61,309 bases of DNA from Scatosoma sp045588185 (GCA_045588185.1 JAZNDR010000087.1:1-61309); one strand, 5' to 3'; positions 1 to 7,138 are shown, counted from the first letter of the stretch. Program-made: numbers and translations. The notes: generated by a model not told the origin, from the sequence alone.

Positions 1-58
1 TTTTACGCCGAAAGTACTTGCAGAGAACTGCCGGGAGGATAGGTAATCGCCGCTTTCC
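1..58 (+). rRNA. rrf: 5S ribosomal RNA, 3' end (partial)
   Basis: The first ~58 bases read like the 3' half of a bacterial 5S rRNA: a GTACTTGC...AACTGCCGGGAGGATAGGT stretch that fits the loop E/helix IV region, then a pyrimidine-rich closing strand of helix I. The gene enters from the left edge, so the 5' part and the rest of any rRNA operon lie outside the window. A terminator-like hairpin follows at once. The exact 3' end is inferred from where helix I should close. Confidence 0.8.
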
Positions 59-60
59 AA

Positions 61-99
61 AAAAGAACAAGCATCTAAACGATGCTTGTTTCTTTTTTT
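61..99 (+). terminator. Rho-independent terminator after 5S rRNA
   Basis: A 9-bp perfect stem (67-75 with 81-89, loop 76-80) is followed by a T-rich run at 90-99. An outer, perfect 14-bp inverted repeat (45-58 with 101-114) encloses it, so the 3' end of the 5S gene could also pair with sequence beyond the terminator. Confidence 0.8.
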
Positions 100-156
100 A
101 GGAAAGCGGCGATTCTCCGCCGTAAATCCCTTGTTCATAACTGAATAGGGGGTTCG

Positions 157-546
157 TTAATTTGTAAAGGTGTAACCGCCGTAGGTAAGATAACTTTCGT
201 CGTCACTAAGCCATAAATAATAGTCCATACCGCTGGGCATATATTTTGTTTTCCCGTTCCGCTTTTCTCCACAGTCGTACATATACCCCTCTTTTTCGAT
301 TTCTCCGTATATACTGACGGCAATCATTCCCATATCGCAGTAAGCGTCAATATCGTTGCCTGTATATTTATAATAGGGCGTGTGCCCACTGAAATCAAGC
401 TCAAAAGTGCCTTGAAAAGTGTTGCTTGCATACGATTGCTCCAAAGTATATTTCTTACTACTTGAAAAGAAACAGCCTGTAAATATACTTGTTGTTAGCA
501 ACGCTAAAACAACAGTAAATAAGTAAAATTTCGTTTTACGCTTCAT
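157..546 (-). CDS. Small predicted lipoprotein under XRE-repressor control
   Basis: The product is 129 aa. It starts with a basic n-region (MKRKTKF), a hydrophobic segment and a lipobox-like ending at a Cys (TSIFTGCF), so it is probably a lipid-anchored surface protein. The mature part is rich in Tyr, Gly and acidic residues (GGYTFTN at the end) and matches no family I recognise. The ATG at 546 is preferred over an upstream in-frame start because GGAGG lies at the right distance before it. Its promoter shares the intergenic region with the divergent XRE gene, and an operator palindrome fills the promoter spacer. The XRE protein is therefore its likely repressor (inferred). Confidence 0.75.
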   Translation of the reverse strand: MKRKTKFYLFTVVLALLTTSIFTGCFFSSSKKYTLEQSYASNTFQGTFELDFSGHTPYYKYTGNDIDAYCDMGMIAVSIYGEIEKEGYMYDCGEKRNGKTKYMPSGMDYYLWLSDDESYLTYGGYTFTN

Positions 547-576
547 CTGTAAAACCTCCGTATATTTGATACGCAA

Positions 577-606
577 ATTATATCACACCGTTTGGTGTGA
601 AGTCAA
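577..606 (-). promoter_or_regulatory. Promoter of the small lipoprotein gene
   Basis: On the minus strand TTGACT (601-606) and a perfect TATAAT (577-582) are separated by 18 bp. The spacer (583-600) is exactly the palindrome TCACACC-N4-GGTGTGA, so a bound repressor would sit between the -35 and -10 boxes. Confidence 0.85.
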
Positions 607-633
607 GTATTTTACACCGTTTGGTGTAAAATA
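583..633. promoter_or_regulatory. Two operator palindromes between divergent lipoprotein and XRE genes
   Basis: Two palindromes share the core ACACCGTTTGGTGT. The first is at 583-600 (7-bp arms, 4-bp centre). The second is at 608-633 (11-bp arms, 4-bp centre) and ends 5 bases before the XRE start codon. Their centres are 29 bp apart, close to three helical turns, so dimers would bind on the same face. This fits an autoregulated Cro/CI-like repressor; binding itself is inferred. Confidence 0.8.
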
Positions 634-638
634 ATAAT

Positions 639-854
639 ATGGAAAATAAATATATGATAGCGTTGGCGCAAAATTTAAAATCTTTAATAGGAACGATGAC
701 GATAACGGAGTTTTCGAAAAAGGTGGGGATACCGCAACAGACGATTTCCCGATATTTATTGTGCCAAAGGGAGATTACCTTAGAAAACCTCGTTAAAATA
801 GCCGATTATTTTAACGAAGAGATAGATTATTTAATCGGGCGTAAAGACTGTTAA
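639..854 (+). CDS. XRE-family HTH transcriptional regulator (71 aa)
   Basis: Almost the whole protein is one helix-turn-helix domain. The recognition region is FSKKVGIPQQTISRYL, followed by the typical XRE ending ITLENLVKIADYF...DYLIGR. There is no effector or dimerisation domain, as in small Cro-like repressors. It is divergent from the lipoprotein gene, with two palindromic operators between them, so it probably represses that gene and itself. No Shine-Dalgarno sequence precedes the ATG at 639: the bases before it are the operator arm and AATAAT. The transcript may be leaderless, or translation may start at the in-frame ATG at 654. Confidence 0.85.
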   Translation: MENKYMIALAQNLKSLIGTMTITEFSKKVGIPQQTISRYLLCQREITLENLVKIADYFNEEIDYLIGRKDC

Positions 855-866
855 GGAAAAAGTATA

Positions 867-906
867 ATTGCATTTGTTGACAAATGCAATTGTAATAGTA
901 TATAAT
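867..906 (+). promoter_or_regulatory. Promoter with overlapping palindrome upstream of the YczE-like gene
   Basis: TTGACA (877-882) and TATAAT (901-906) are separated by 18 bp. The -35 box lies in the loop and edge of a perfect 9-bp inverted repeat, ATTGCATTT / AAATGCAAT (867-875 / 882-890). The palindrome could be an operator; its sequence is unrelated to the XRE operators just upstream. Confidence 0.75.
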
Positions 907-936
907 AAAAGTATATTTTTCACGAGGGATAAAATT

Positions 937-1626
937 ATGGAAAAAGTAAAAGTTATTTCTTGGGTAAAGCGTAGCGTTGTGTATTTGCTTGGGCTTTTTT
1001 GTATTGCAATCGGAATAAATATTTCCATAAAAAGCAATCTCGGCGTGTCCGCCGTTACCTCTATTCCGTACGTACTTGCGCAAAAATTCCCCGTGCTTAC
1101 CGTCGGGAACTGGACGACTATCGTTTATTGCGGGTTCGTACTGATTCAGCTGGCACTGCTTGGGAAGGACTTTAAATGGTATTATCTCTTTCAGTTCGCT
1201 GTGGCAACGCTGTTCGGGTTCTTGGTGGACGGTGCGGCGCTTTTACTCGGACTTTTCCTGCCGTCGGTATCCTTGTATTTACTTCGAATTTTATACGTGC
1301 TTATCAGTATCGTGTTTATTGCCTTTGGTATTATGCTCTATTTAGAAGCGAATATTATGAGTATGCCTGCCGAGGGGGTAAACGTAGCGATGTCTAAACG
1401 CTTTAAATTGCCCGTTTCCACTTGTAAAATTATTTTCGACGTATTTATCGTGGCGGTGGCAATCGTGCTGTCCTTGGCGTTTTTCAAAACGCTTTTGGGT
1501 GTTCGGGAAGGAACGGTCATCATCGCCGTGCTTGCAGGGTTCGTCATGAAACCGATTGCAAAATTCTGTAAGCAACCTATCCATAACTGGCTGTACGGCA
1601 AAGAAAAACAAGAAAAAACTGAATAA
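937..1626 (+). CDS. YczE/YitT-like integral membrane protein (DUF6198-like)
   Basis: The product is 229 aa with about five or six hydrophobic segments and a basic C-terminal tail (YGKEKQEKTE). The N-terminal part (LGLFCIAIGINISIKSNLGVS) resembles the Bacillus YczE/YyaS group of membrane proteins, which often sit beside transcription regulators; their transport role is not established. I chose the ATG at 937, with GAGGG just upstream, over the in-frame start at 868, which lies before the promoter. A hairpin terminator follows, so the gene is probably monocistronic. Confidence 0.75.
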   Translation: MEKVKVISWVKRSVVYLLGLFCIAIGINISIKSNLGVSAVTSIPYVLAQKFPVLTVGNWTTIVYCGFVLIQLALLGKDFKWYYLFQFAVATLFGFLVDGAALLLGLFLPSVSLYLLRILYVLISIVFIAFGIMLYLEANIMSMPAEGVNVAMSKRFKLPVSTCKIIFDVFIVAVAIVLSLAFFKTLLGVREGTVIIAVLAGFVMKPIAKFCKQPIHNWLYGKEKQEKTE

Positions 1627-1636
1627 TAATATCCAT

Positions 1637-1675
1637 GGAGCGCGAATTTCATTCGCGCTCCGTTTACCGTTATTT
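1637..1675 (+). terminator. Rho-independent terminator
   Basis: An 11-bp perfect stem GGAGCGCGAAT / ATTCGCGCTCC (1637-1647 / 1651-1661) with a 3-base loop, followed by a T-rich but interrupted tract. It ends the YczE-like transcription unit. Confidence 0.7.
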
Positions 1676-1741
1676 TACGCGCGCGCATATAATAAGAATG
1701 GGGCATACCCGTTACTTTAACGAAATACGGAGGAAAATCTG

Positions 1742-2506
1742 ATGCACGCGTGGATAACCGTACTTGGTATTGTTTTCACTTTTTTAACGACGGCGCTTGG
1801 CGCGGCGGTCGTTTTCTTGTTCAAAGGGGAGATTTCCCCAAAAATCAACGCCGTCTTTCTCGGCTTCGCTTCGGGCGTTATGCTCGCGGCTTCGGTGTGG
1901 TCATTATTACTTCCCTCGCTCACGCAAGCGGAAAGCTACTTCGGTAAGCTTTCCCTGCTCCCTGTAACGCTTGGATTTCTCTTGGGCGGAGCATTTCTCG
2001 TTGCTTTGGATAAATGCACTGTTAAGCTCCGCGGAGGAACGCAAAACAATAAATCGCGTCGTTTGTTTTTGGCGGTTACTTTGCATAATATTCCCGAGGG
2101 ACTTGCGGTGGGATTTGCGTTCGGCGGGGCGACGCAAATTGGTACGACGGCGGCTTTTTTATCAGCATTGGGGCTCGCTATCGGCATAGCAATACAAAAC
2201 TTCCCCGAGGGTGCGGCAGTGGCATTGCCGATGAAAAACGTATTTAAAAACAATAAAAAAGCCTTTTTATGGGGTGCGGGAAGCGGGCTCGTTGAACCGA
2301 TATTTTCTTGTGTAGGGTTCTTGCTCGCAGCATCCTTGAAGAAATTGCAGCCTTGGCTTTTGGCGTTTTCCGCCGGTACGATGGTGTTTGTAACCGCACA
2401 CGACCTCATTCCCGATTCCCGCACTTCCGAAGATAGTAAAGCGGGCGCGTGGGGACTTATGTTCGGATTCGTCTTGATGATGGCTTTGGACGTAGCGTTG
2501 GGTTAA
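1742..2506 (+). CDS. ZIP-family divalent metal transporter
   Basis: The product is 254 aa with about eight membrane segments. It carries the two ZIP metal-site signatures: HNIPEGLAVG in the middle of the protein, and QNFPEGAAVA about 40 residues later, where the usual HN is QN. These helices form the binuclear metal site in ZIP proteins, which move Zn, Fe or Mn into the cytoplasm. The His between them, present in many ZIPs, is not obvious. The start has GGAGG 8 bases upstream. The gene stands alone between two terminator or promoter regions; the metal cannot be told from sequence. Confidence 0.88.
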   Translation: MHAWITVLGIVFTFLTTALGAAVVFLFKGEISPKINAVFLGFASGVMLAASVWSLLLPSLTQAESYFGKLSLLPVTLGFLLGGAFLVALDKCTVKLRGGTQNNKSRRLFLAVTLHNIPEGLAVGFAFGGATQIGTTAAFLSALGLAIGIAIQNFPEGAAVALPMKNVFKNNKKAFLWGAGSGLVEPIFSCVGFLLAASLKKLQPWLLAFSAGTMVFVTAHDLIPDSRTSEDSKAGAWGLMFGFVLMMALDVALG

Positions 2507-2594
2507 AAATTGGACATTTTGGACACTTTCTTGCTTGGAAAGTATTGTTTATATGAAAAAGTTAGAAATACGAAGAAAAAATTGAAAAATAGGA

Positions 2595-2623
2595 TTGACA
2601 AACCTTACTTTCTGTGATAAAAT
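2595..2623 (+). promoter_or_regulatory. Promoter of the WTPNY gene cluster
   Basis: TTGACA (2595-2600), a 17-bp spacer and TAAAAT (2618-2623) lie 34 bp before the first WTPNY gene. No other promoter-like site is apparent between the three small genes, so all three are probably co-transcribed up to the terminator at 3424-3461. Confidence 0.75.
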
Positions 2624-2656
2624 AATATTATAGAAATAATGCAGGAGTACGGCACG

Positions 2657-3052
2657 GTGAAAAAATTGCTCGTTTTCTTGTTATGCGTAATGACAAGCGT
2701 GCTCTTTTTCGTGGCTTGTACTTCGGGTGCGCCGAGCAGTGGAATCGAATATTCGATGAGCGATCGGGGAGATACCGACGCCGAAGCGTTTGATACGGGC
2801 GGTTCAAGCGAAATTATCGCAGGCGATACCGCCACAGAAAGCGAAAGCGCCGTAGTAACGGACAGCGAAAGTTCGAGTGAAGTCTTTGAGAGTGAGTCGG
2901 ACGAGGTAAGCGAATCGGAAAGTGAAGATATTGATTCTTCCGATACCGCCGAAGATACGGATAGCGACAGCAGTTCCGATACCTTAAGCGAGGATAGCAG
3001 TACGGACGGAGAAATTATCGACGACGACTCGAAGTGGACTCCCAACTATTAA
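2657..3052 (+). CDS. Acidic, Ser-rich lipoprotein ending in WTPNY
   Basis: The product is 131 aa from a GTG start at 2657, with AGGAG 9 bases upstream; the in-frame ATG at 2639 overlaps that site. A basic start (MKKLL), a hydrophobic stretch and a lipobox (FFVACTSG) predict a lipid-anchored protein. From about residue 45 on it is low-complexity Ser/Asp/Glu/Thr with repeated SES, DSS and ED units, typical of a flexible surface linker. The last five residues are WTPNY, shared with the next two genes. Its codons for T and P (ACT, CCC) differ from those in the other two (ACG, CCG), so the ending is conserved as protein. Function unknown. Confidence 0.75.
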   Translation: MKKLLVFLLCVMTSVLFFVACTSGAPSSGIEYSMSDRGDTDAEAFDTGGSSEIIAGDTATESESAVVTDSESSSEVFESESDEVSESESEDIDSSDTAEDTDSDSSSDTLSEDSSTDGEIIDDDSKWTPNY

Positions 3053-3088
3053 AACGAATAATATAAGGAAGTAAGGAGGAATATAAAA

Positions 3089-3220
3089 ATGAAGAAGGAA
3101 TATTTAAAGCCTGAGGCGGATATCACGGAGTGGAATGAAGAGGACGTTTTACGTACTTCTGGCACTTCCGTAGATGAAGATGATGTCAACAATGATGGTA
3201 ATTGGACGCCGAACTATTAA
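3089..3220 (+). CDS. 43-aa peptide ending in WTPNY (possible precursor peptide)
   Basis: The peptide starts MKKEYLKPEADITEW, continues with EEDVLRTSGT, then an Asp/Asn-rich stretch, and ends GNWTPNY. It has no signal peptide and no Cys. A perfect AAGGAGGA lies 8 bases before the ATG, one of the strongest ribosome sites in the window, so it is surely translated well. From memory, short Clostridia peptides with a K-Y-x-x-P-E start and an ED-V-x-x-TSG motif are common and uncharacterised. Their leader-plus-tail layout resembles a modified-peptide precursor, but no maturase is adjacent. Its partners are the two WTPNY lipoproteins on either side. Confidence 0.75.
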   Translation: MKKEYLKPEADITEWNEEDVLRTSGTSVDEDDVNNDGNWTPNY

Positions 3221-3236
3221 GGAGTAAAAGAACAAG

Positions 3237-3416
3237 TTGAAAAGGTTTTTTATACTCGTATTGAGCATTTTATGCGTTTTTACGCTGTTCGTTGGTTGTA
3301 ATTTTACGATGTCCGTCGGATGTAACGGCGAGGATTCATCGAGCGAAAAAACAAACGAGCAACCGAGCGGAAACCAAAACGCGGAGGACGACGCTGGTTG
3401 GACGCCGAACTATTAA
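3237..3416 (+). CDS. 59-aa lipoprotein ending in WTPNY
   Basis: This gene uses a TTG start at 3237; a stop lies a few codons upstream, and the next in-frame ATG is inside the mature protein. GGAG is 12 bases upstream, a long spacing. The product MKRFFILVLSILCVFTLFVGC is a clear lipoprotein signal with an FVGC lipobox, followed by about 38 hydrophilic residues rich in Asn, Ser and Glu, then AGWTPNY. Over the last 19 bases it is identical to the previous gene. A terminator follows 7 bases after the stop. Function unknown. Confidence 0.7.
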   Translation: MKRFFILVLSILCVFTLFVGCNFTMSVGCNGEDSSSEKTNEQPSGNQNAEDDAGWTPNY

Positions 3417-3423
3417 CGAAAGT

Positions 3424-3461
3424 AAGACCCTTTTCGGGATAGCCGAGAAGGGTCTTGTTTT
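3424..3461 (+). terminator. Rho-independent terminator closing the WTPNY cluster
   Basis: A 13-bp stem (3424-3436 / 3444-3456) with one G-U pair and a 7-base loop, followed by GTTTT. It separates the WTPNY genes from the flavoprotein gene downstream. Confidence 0.8.
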
Positions 3462-3511
3462 ACCGTCGGCGGTTTTGGGCATACTTATTTATGGAAATAA
3501 GGAGAAGAAAT

Positions 3512-4384
3512 ATGCAAGATTGTATTATTATCGGCAGTGGACCGGCGGGCGTATCCGCCGCGCTTACCTTGCGCGCAAACGGTAAAAACTTTTTATTGCT
3601 CGGACAAGCAGGGTTGAGCGAAAAGGTATCGAAAGCCGAGCGTATCCGAAACTATGCGGGGCTTTCTAATATCACGGGAAAAGCCTTTTGCGAGGCATTA
3701 CAAAATCAGCTTAAAGAAGCGGAAATTCCCGTGACGGAAGAAAGAGCGATGGGCGTGTACGCGTTGAACGGCAAATTCGGCGTGGCAACGCAAGAGGGAA
3801 GCTATTACGAAAGCCGAACCGTTATCCTTGCTTGCGGGGTGGAATCGGTAAAAACGGTCGAGGGCGAAACGGAATTCGTCGGGCGCGGAGTAAGCTATTG
3901 CGCTACCTGCGACGGGTTTTTATATAAGGATAAGACAATTGCGGTGCTTTGCACAAGTAAGCGGTTGGAACACGAGATAACGCACCTTGCCGATTTTGCA
4001 AAACAAGTATACCTGATAGCGATGTATAAAGACGTCGCTGTTAATAAGGAAAATATAACGGTTATCCGTAAAATGCCCGTAAAAATCACGGGTAAAACAC
4101 GCGTGGAAAAAGTGCTGTTTCCAGTGCCGCCCGCCGAGGGGTTGGATAAAGAACTGTCCGTAGACGGCGTGTTTGCACTTCGGGAAAGCGTTTCCCCTGC
4201 TACGCTCGTGAGCGGTTTGGAAACGGCGGACGGGCATATTTGCGTGGCACGGGATATGCAAACGAATCTTGTCGGTTGCTTCGCTGCGGGCGATTGCACA
4301 GGCAGACCGTACCAATATGCAAAGGCGGTCGGCGAAGGTAACGTGGCGGCACATTCGGTAACAGCTTATTTGGCAAAGGAGTAA
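3512..4384 (+). CDS. Thioredoxin-reductase-like FAD flavoprotein lacking an NADPH motif
   Basis: The product is 290 aa, slightly shorter than bacterial TrxB (about 310). Visible parts: FAD motif GSGPAG (8-13), redox-active CATC (130-133) and the C-terminal FAD contact FAAGDCTG (267-274). Where TrxB has the NADPH-binding GGGDSA and HRR motifs, this protein reads VLCTSKRLEH (145-154) with no Gly pattern. Loss of both motifs is known in ferredoxin-dependent flavin thioredoxin reductases of clostridia, so ferredoxin or another donor is plausible. I chose the ATG at 3512, with GGAGAAG upstream. No thioredoxin gene is next to it; dinB follows after 9 bases. Confidence 0.82.
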   Translation: MQDCIIIGSGPAGVSAALTLRANGKNFLLLGQAGLSEKVSKAERIRNYAGLSNITGKAFCEALQNQLKEAEIPVTEERAMGVYALNGKFGVATQEGSYYESRTVILACGVESVKTVEGETEFVGRGVSYCATCDGFLYKDKTIAVLCTSKRLEHEITHLADFAKQVYLIAMYKDVAVNKENITVIRKMPVKITGKTRVEKVLFPVPPAEGLDKELSVDGVFALRESVSPATLVSGLETADGHICVARDMQTNLVGCFAAGDCTGRPYQYAKAVGEGNVAAHSVTAYLAKE

Positions 4385-4393
4385 AAGGGGAAA

Positions 4394-5665
4394 ATGGCAG
4401 AGCGCGAGCGGGTAATTTTACATTCCGATTTGAATAATTTTTTTGCTTCCGTTGAAATCGCGCTCGACCCTACGCTCGGCGGAAAACCGCTTATCGTGTG
4501 CGGGGACCCGAAAGAACGGCACGGAATCGTGCTTGCAAAAAATGAGGAAGCGAAAAAGTACGGTATAAAAACGGCGGAAACGGTGTATTCCGCATTAAAG
4601 AAATGCCCGCAGGTACAGATGGTCGGCTCGCATTTTCACGAATATAAACGCTATTCGAATGCAGTAAAAGAGATTTACGGTCGGTATACGGAAAAGATAG
4701 AGGAGTGCAGTATCGACGAATGCGCGTTGGATATGACGGAAAGCACGGCGTTGTTCGGAAACGGCGAACAGATTGCGGAACGGATACGCCAAGAGGTAAA
4801 GAGCGAATTAGGACTCACCGTATCTATCGGCGTAAGCTTTAATAAGGTTTTTGCGAAGCTCGCTTCCGAATTAAAAAAGCCTGATGCGGTGACGGTATTA
4901 TCCAAAGAGAATTTCAAGGCTATCATATATCCTCTGCCTGTCAACGAGCTGTGGATGGTAGGCGGTGCGACGGCACAAGCGTTGGCAAAAATCGGCGTGC
5001 GCACAATCGGTCAGCTTGCGGAGGCGGACGAGTTGCTTTTAACCCGTGTTTTGGGGAAACGGGGCAGGCAGGTACGCGTTTACGCACGCGGCGAGGACGT
5101 CGAACCCGTCAAATGGGAAAAGAAAAAGGAAGATTTGAAGTCAATCGGAAATTCGGCAACGCTGCCTAAGGATATCACGGATAAGGAAGAAGTCAAGCGT
5201 TGGTTTTACGTGCTTTCGGAAAGTGTGTCGGCAAGGCAACGGGCGGCGGACGTAGGACGGGCGAATACCGTACATATCGTCGTCAGGAACGAAAAAATGG
5301 AAGATTTTACTTGGCAAACGAAAGTACTGCCGACCGCGCTTTGCGGGGATATAGCCCAAACGGCTTTTGCCTTATTTTGTAAAAATTGTCCCGTCGGAAC
5401 GCGCGTTCGAATGTTAGGCGTAACCGTTTCAGGGTTCGATTATCACGTGGAACAGCTTTCTCTTGACGATGCGCTTGCGGGAGAAGCGGGCAAAGCGAGC
5501 TATGAAAAGAAAGAACGGGCAGAGAACGCCGTGGCGAAGTTGCGGGAAAAATACGGTTACGCGACCTTGCAACGGGGCGTGGTGTTCGGCGACGAAAAGC
5601 TGGGCGGACTGGATATCCGCGGTAAAAAAGAGGAAACTTCTCCCAATCCCAAAAAGAGCGAATAA
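4394..5665 (+). CDS. dinB: DNA polymerase IV (Y-family translesion polymerase)
   Basis: The product is 423 aa. Catalytic carboxylates are seen in HSDLNNFFASVE (Asp12) and SIDEC (Asp108, Glu109). The palm and thumb are followed by a little-finger domain beginning near residue 245 (KSIGNSATLPKD). It inserts bases opposite damaged template and would be used under DNA stress. The C-terminus carries a charged tail (KKEETSPNPKKSE) without an obvious beta-clamp motif. It follows the flavoprotein by 9 bases and probably shares its transcript. Confidence 0.92.
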   Translation: MAERERVILHSDLNNFFASVEIALDPTLGGKPLIVCGDPKERHGIVLAKNEEAKKYGIKTAETVYSALKKCPQVQMVGSHFHEYKRYSNAVKEIYGRYTEKIEECSIDECALDMTESTALFGNGEQIAERIRQEVKSELGLTVSIGVSFNKVFAKLASELKKPDAVTVLSKENFKAIIYPLPVNELWMVGGATAQALAKIGVRTIGQLAEADELLLTRVLGKRGRQVRVYARGEDVEPVKWEKKKEDLKSIGNSATLPKDITDKEEVKRWFYVLSESVSARQRAADVGRANTVHIVVRNEKMEDFTWQTKVLPTALCGDIAQTAFALFCKNCPVGTRVRMLGVTVSGFDYHVEQLSLDDALAGEAGKASYEKKERAENAVAKLREKYGYATLQRGVVFGDEKLGGLDIRGKKEETSPNPKKSE

Positions 5666-5810
5666 AAAAGAAAAACCCGCAGATACTGTTTCTATCGGCG
5701 GGGGAAGCAAAATTCTTACGCTTGAATATAACGAAGGGCTATCCAAAAGTCGGTGGATTTTTGAATAGTCCTTCAACTGTTTTTTGGGGAAGGGGATTTT
5801 AAAGCAAAAT

Positions 5811-6083
5811 AAAAAACTGCGCGATCCTTTTTTGCCGAAATTTACCGAAGCGGAAACGCCGCAGGTGACTCCTTCAAAGCTACCTTATGGCACACGCAAA
5901 CATCCGTTTAGTGCTGCTACGTTCCCGTCCTGACACGGTTCGCGGCATTGCGTTGCATAAGACCTTGCTATCAACGTTCCTTACGGCGCGCGGCCTTCCA
6001 TAAACTTCGTCGAGAAAGGCGTTCGGCTCTGATATAGCGGATTTCAGATACAGGGTGCCGCTAACTCCCCGCCTACGCGCAGC
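5811..6083 (-). ncRNA. ffs: Signal recognition particle RNA (large bacterial type)
   Basis: Read on the minus strand, this ~270-nt segment has the SRP hallmark GTGTCAGGACGGGAACGTAG (Ffh-binding helix 8), the 5' domain element GCGGGGAGTTAGCGGCACCC, and a CTGAAATCCGC stretch close to Bacillus scRNA. The two ends pair (CTGCGCG at 6076-6082 with CGCGCAG at 5817-5823). A run of six T follows the 3' end on the minus strand. Length and ends fit the Gram-positive type with an Alu domain. It directs Ffh to signal sequences of nascent membrane proteins. Confidence 0.93.
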
Positions 6084-6089
6084 CTATAT

Positions 6090-6118
6090 ATTATACCGCA
6101 TTTTGCGTTGGAATGCAA
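6090..6118 (-). promoter_or_regulatory. Promoter of SRP RNA
   Basis: On the minus strand TTGCAT (6113-6118), a 17-bp spacer and a perfect TATAAT (6090-6095) place the start near 6083, which matches the predicted RNA 5' end. Confidence 0.8.
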
Positions 6119-6211
6119 CCGTTTTTTAAAGCTTTTTTTAGAGATTGCTTGTCGGAAAAAGAAGATTTTGTCAAAAACCGTTTTTCTCACGCGTATTTCA
6201 CGGGGAATGCG

Positions 6212-6240
6212 TTGACAAATCCGCCGCGAAGGGGTATAAT
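6212..6240 (+). promoter_or_regulatory. Consensus promoter of the mrp gene
   Basis: TTGACA (6212-6217), 17-bp spacer, TATAAT (6235-6240): both boxes match the vegetative consensus perfectly. It is divergent from the SRP RNA promoter. Confidence 0.88.
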
Positions 6241-6268
6241 ATAAAAGTACGAAAAGGAGAATTTTACC

Positions 6269-7111
6269 ATGTCAACGAATTGTTCACACGATTGTTCGAG
6301 CTGTGGAAAAGACTGCTCGTCCAGGAAACAAGAAAGTATGTTAAAAAAACCGCATAAAAAATCGTCGGTAAAAAAAGTAATCGGCATCGTCAGCGGTAAA
6401 GGGGGAGTGGGTAAATCGCTTACCACTTCGCTCCTTGCCTCTTACGCGCACAAGCAAGGTAAGTCGGTCGGAATTATGGACGCCGATATCACGGGTCCGT
6501 CCATTCCGCATATGTTCGGCGTTAAAGACCGCGTTACGGGCAGTGAAGCGGGGATAGACACCGTGCTCAGCCCCTCGGGTATGCAGTTAATGTCCATGAA
6601 TTTACTGCTTGACGACGAAACCACGCCCGTCGTATGGCGCGGTATGGTGATTTCCGGCACGGTCATGCAGTTTTGGACGGACGTTATTTGGAAAGACGTC
6701 GATTTACTGTTTATTGATATGCCCCCCGGAACGGGCGACGTGCCTCTTACCGTATTCCAGAGTATTCCTATCGCGGGTATCGTAATCGTTACCACTCCGC
6801 AAGACCTTGTCAAAATGGTCGTGGAAAAAGCGGTGAATATGGCGAATATGATGAATATTCCCGTGCTGGGTTTGGTGGAGAATATGAGTTACCTTACCTG
6901 TCCCGATTGCGGCAAGAAAATGGAAATCTTCGGCGCAAGCAAAGCAAAGGCAATCGCCGCAGAATACGGGATTCCTGCTGTGGCGCGTATGCCGCTCGAT
7001 CCGAATATCTCGAAGCTTGCGGACGCGGGCAGAATAGAGGATTACGAAACGGACGGCTTGCAGGAAGTATTCGCGCAAATAGAAAAAGCGGAAGCAAGGC
7101 AGGTAGAATAA
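6269..7111 (+). CDS. mrp: Mrp/NBP35-type P-loop ATPase, iron-sulfur carrier
   Basis: The product is 280 aa. The N-terminus has a Cys cluster (C5, C9, C12, C16), as in NBP35-like proteins. A deviant Walker A, SGKGGVGKS (42-50), is followed by the switch region DADITGPSIP and Walker B LLFIDMPPGTGD. The CPDC motif (C211, C214) is the bridging Fe-S site at the dimer interface. Members of the family hold and transfer 4Fe-4S clusters to apoproteins. GGAGA precedes the ATG, and the MBL-fold gene follows in the same direction. Confidence 0.9.
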   Translation: MSTNCSHDCSSCGKDCSSRKQESMLKKPHKKSSVKKVIGIVSGKGGVGKSLTTSLLASYAHKQGKSVGIMDADITGPSIPHMFGVKDRVTGSEAGIDTVLSPSGMQLMSMNLLLDDETTPVVWRGMVISGTVMQFWTDVIWKDVDLLFIDMPPGTGDVPLTVFQSIPIAGIVIVTTPQDLVKMVVEKAVNMANMMNIPVLGLVENMSYLTCPDCGKKMEIFGASKAKAIAAEYGIPAVARMPLDPNISKLADAGRIEDYETDGLQEVFAQIEKAEARQVE

Positions 7112-7138
7112 ACCACAAAAGACACGGGCGGATAAACG

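Noticed and set aside
868..936. Upstream start for the YczE-like protein
   Set aside because: That start lies before the promoter's -35 box; the ATG at 937 has a ribosome site.
5666..5810. Possible terminator or gene between dinB and SRP RNA
   Set aside because: Only a weak CCCGC / GCGGG pair with a long loop is seen; no T tract and no coding signal.
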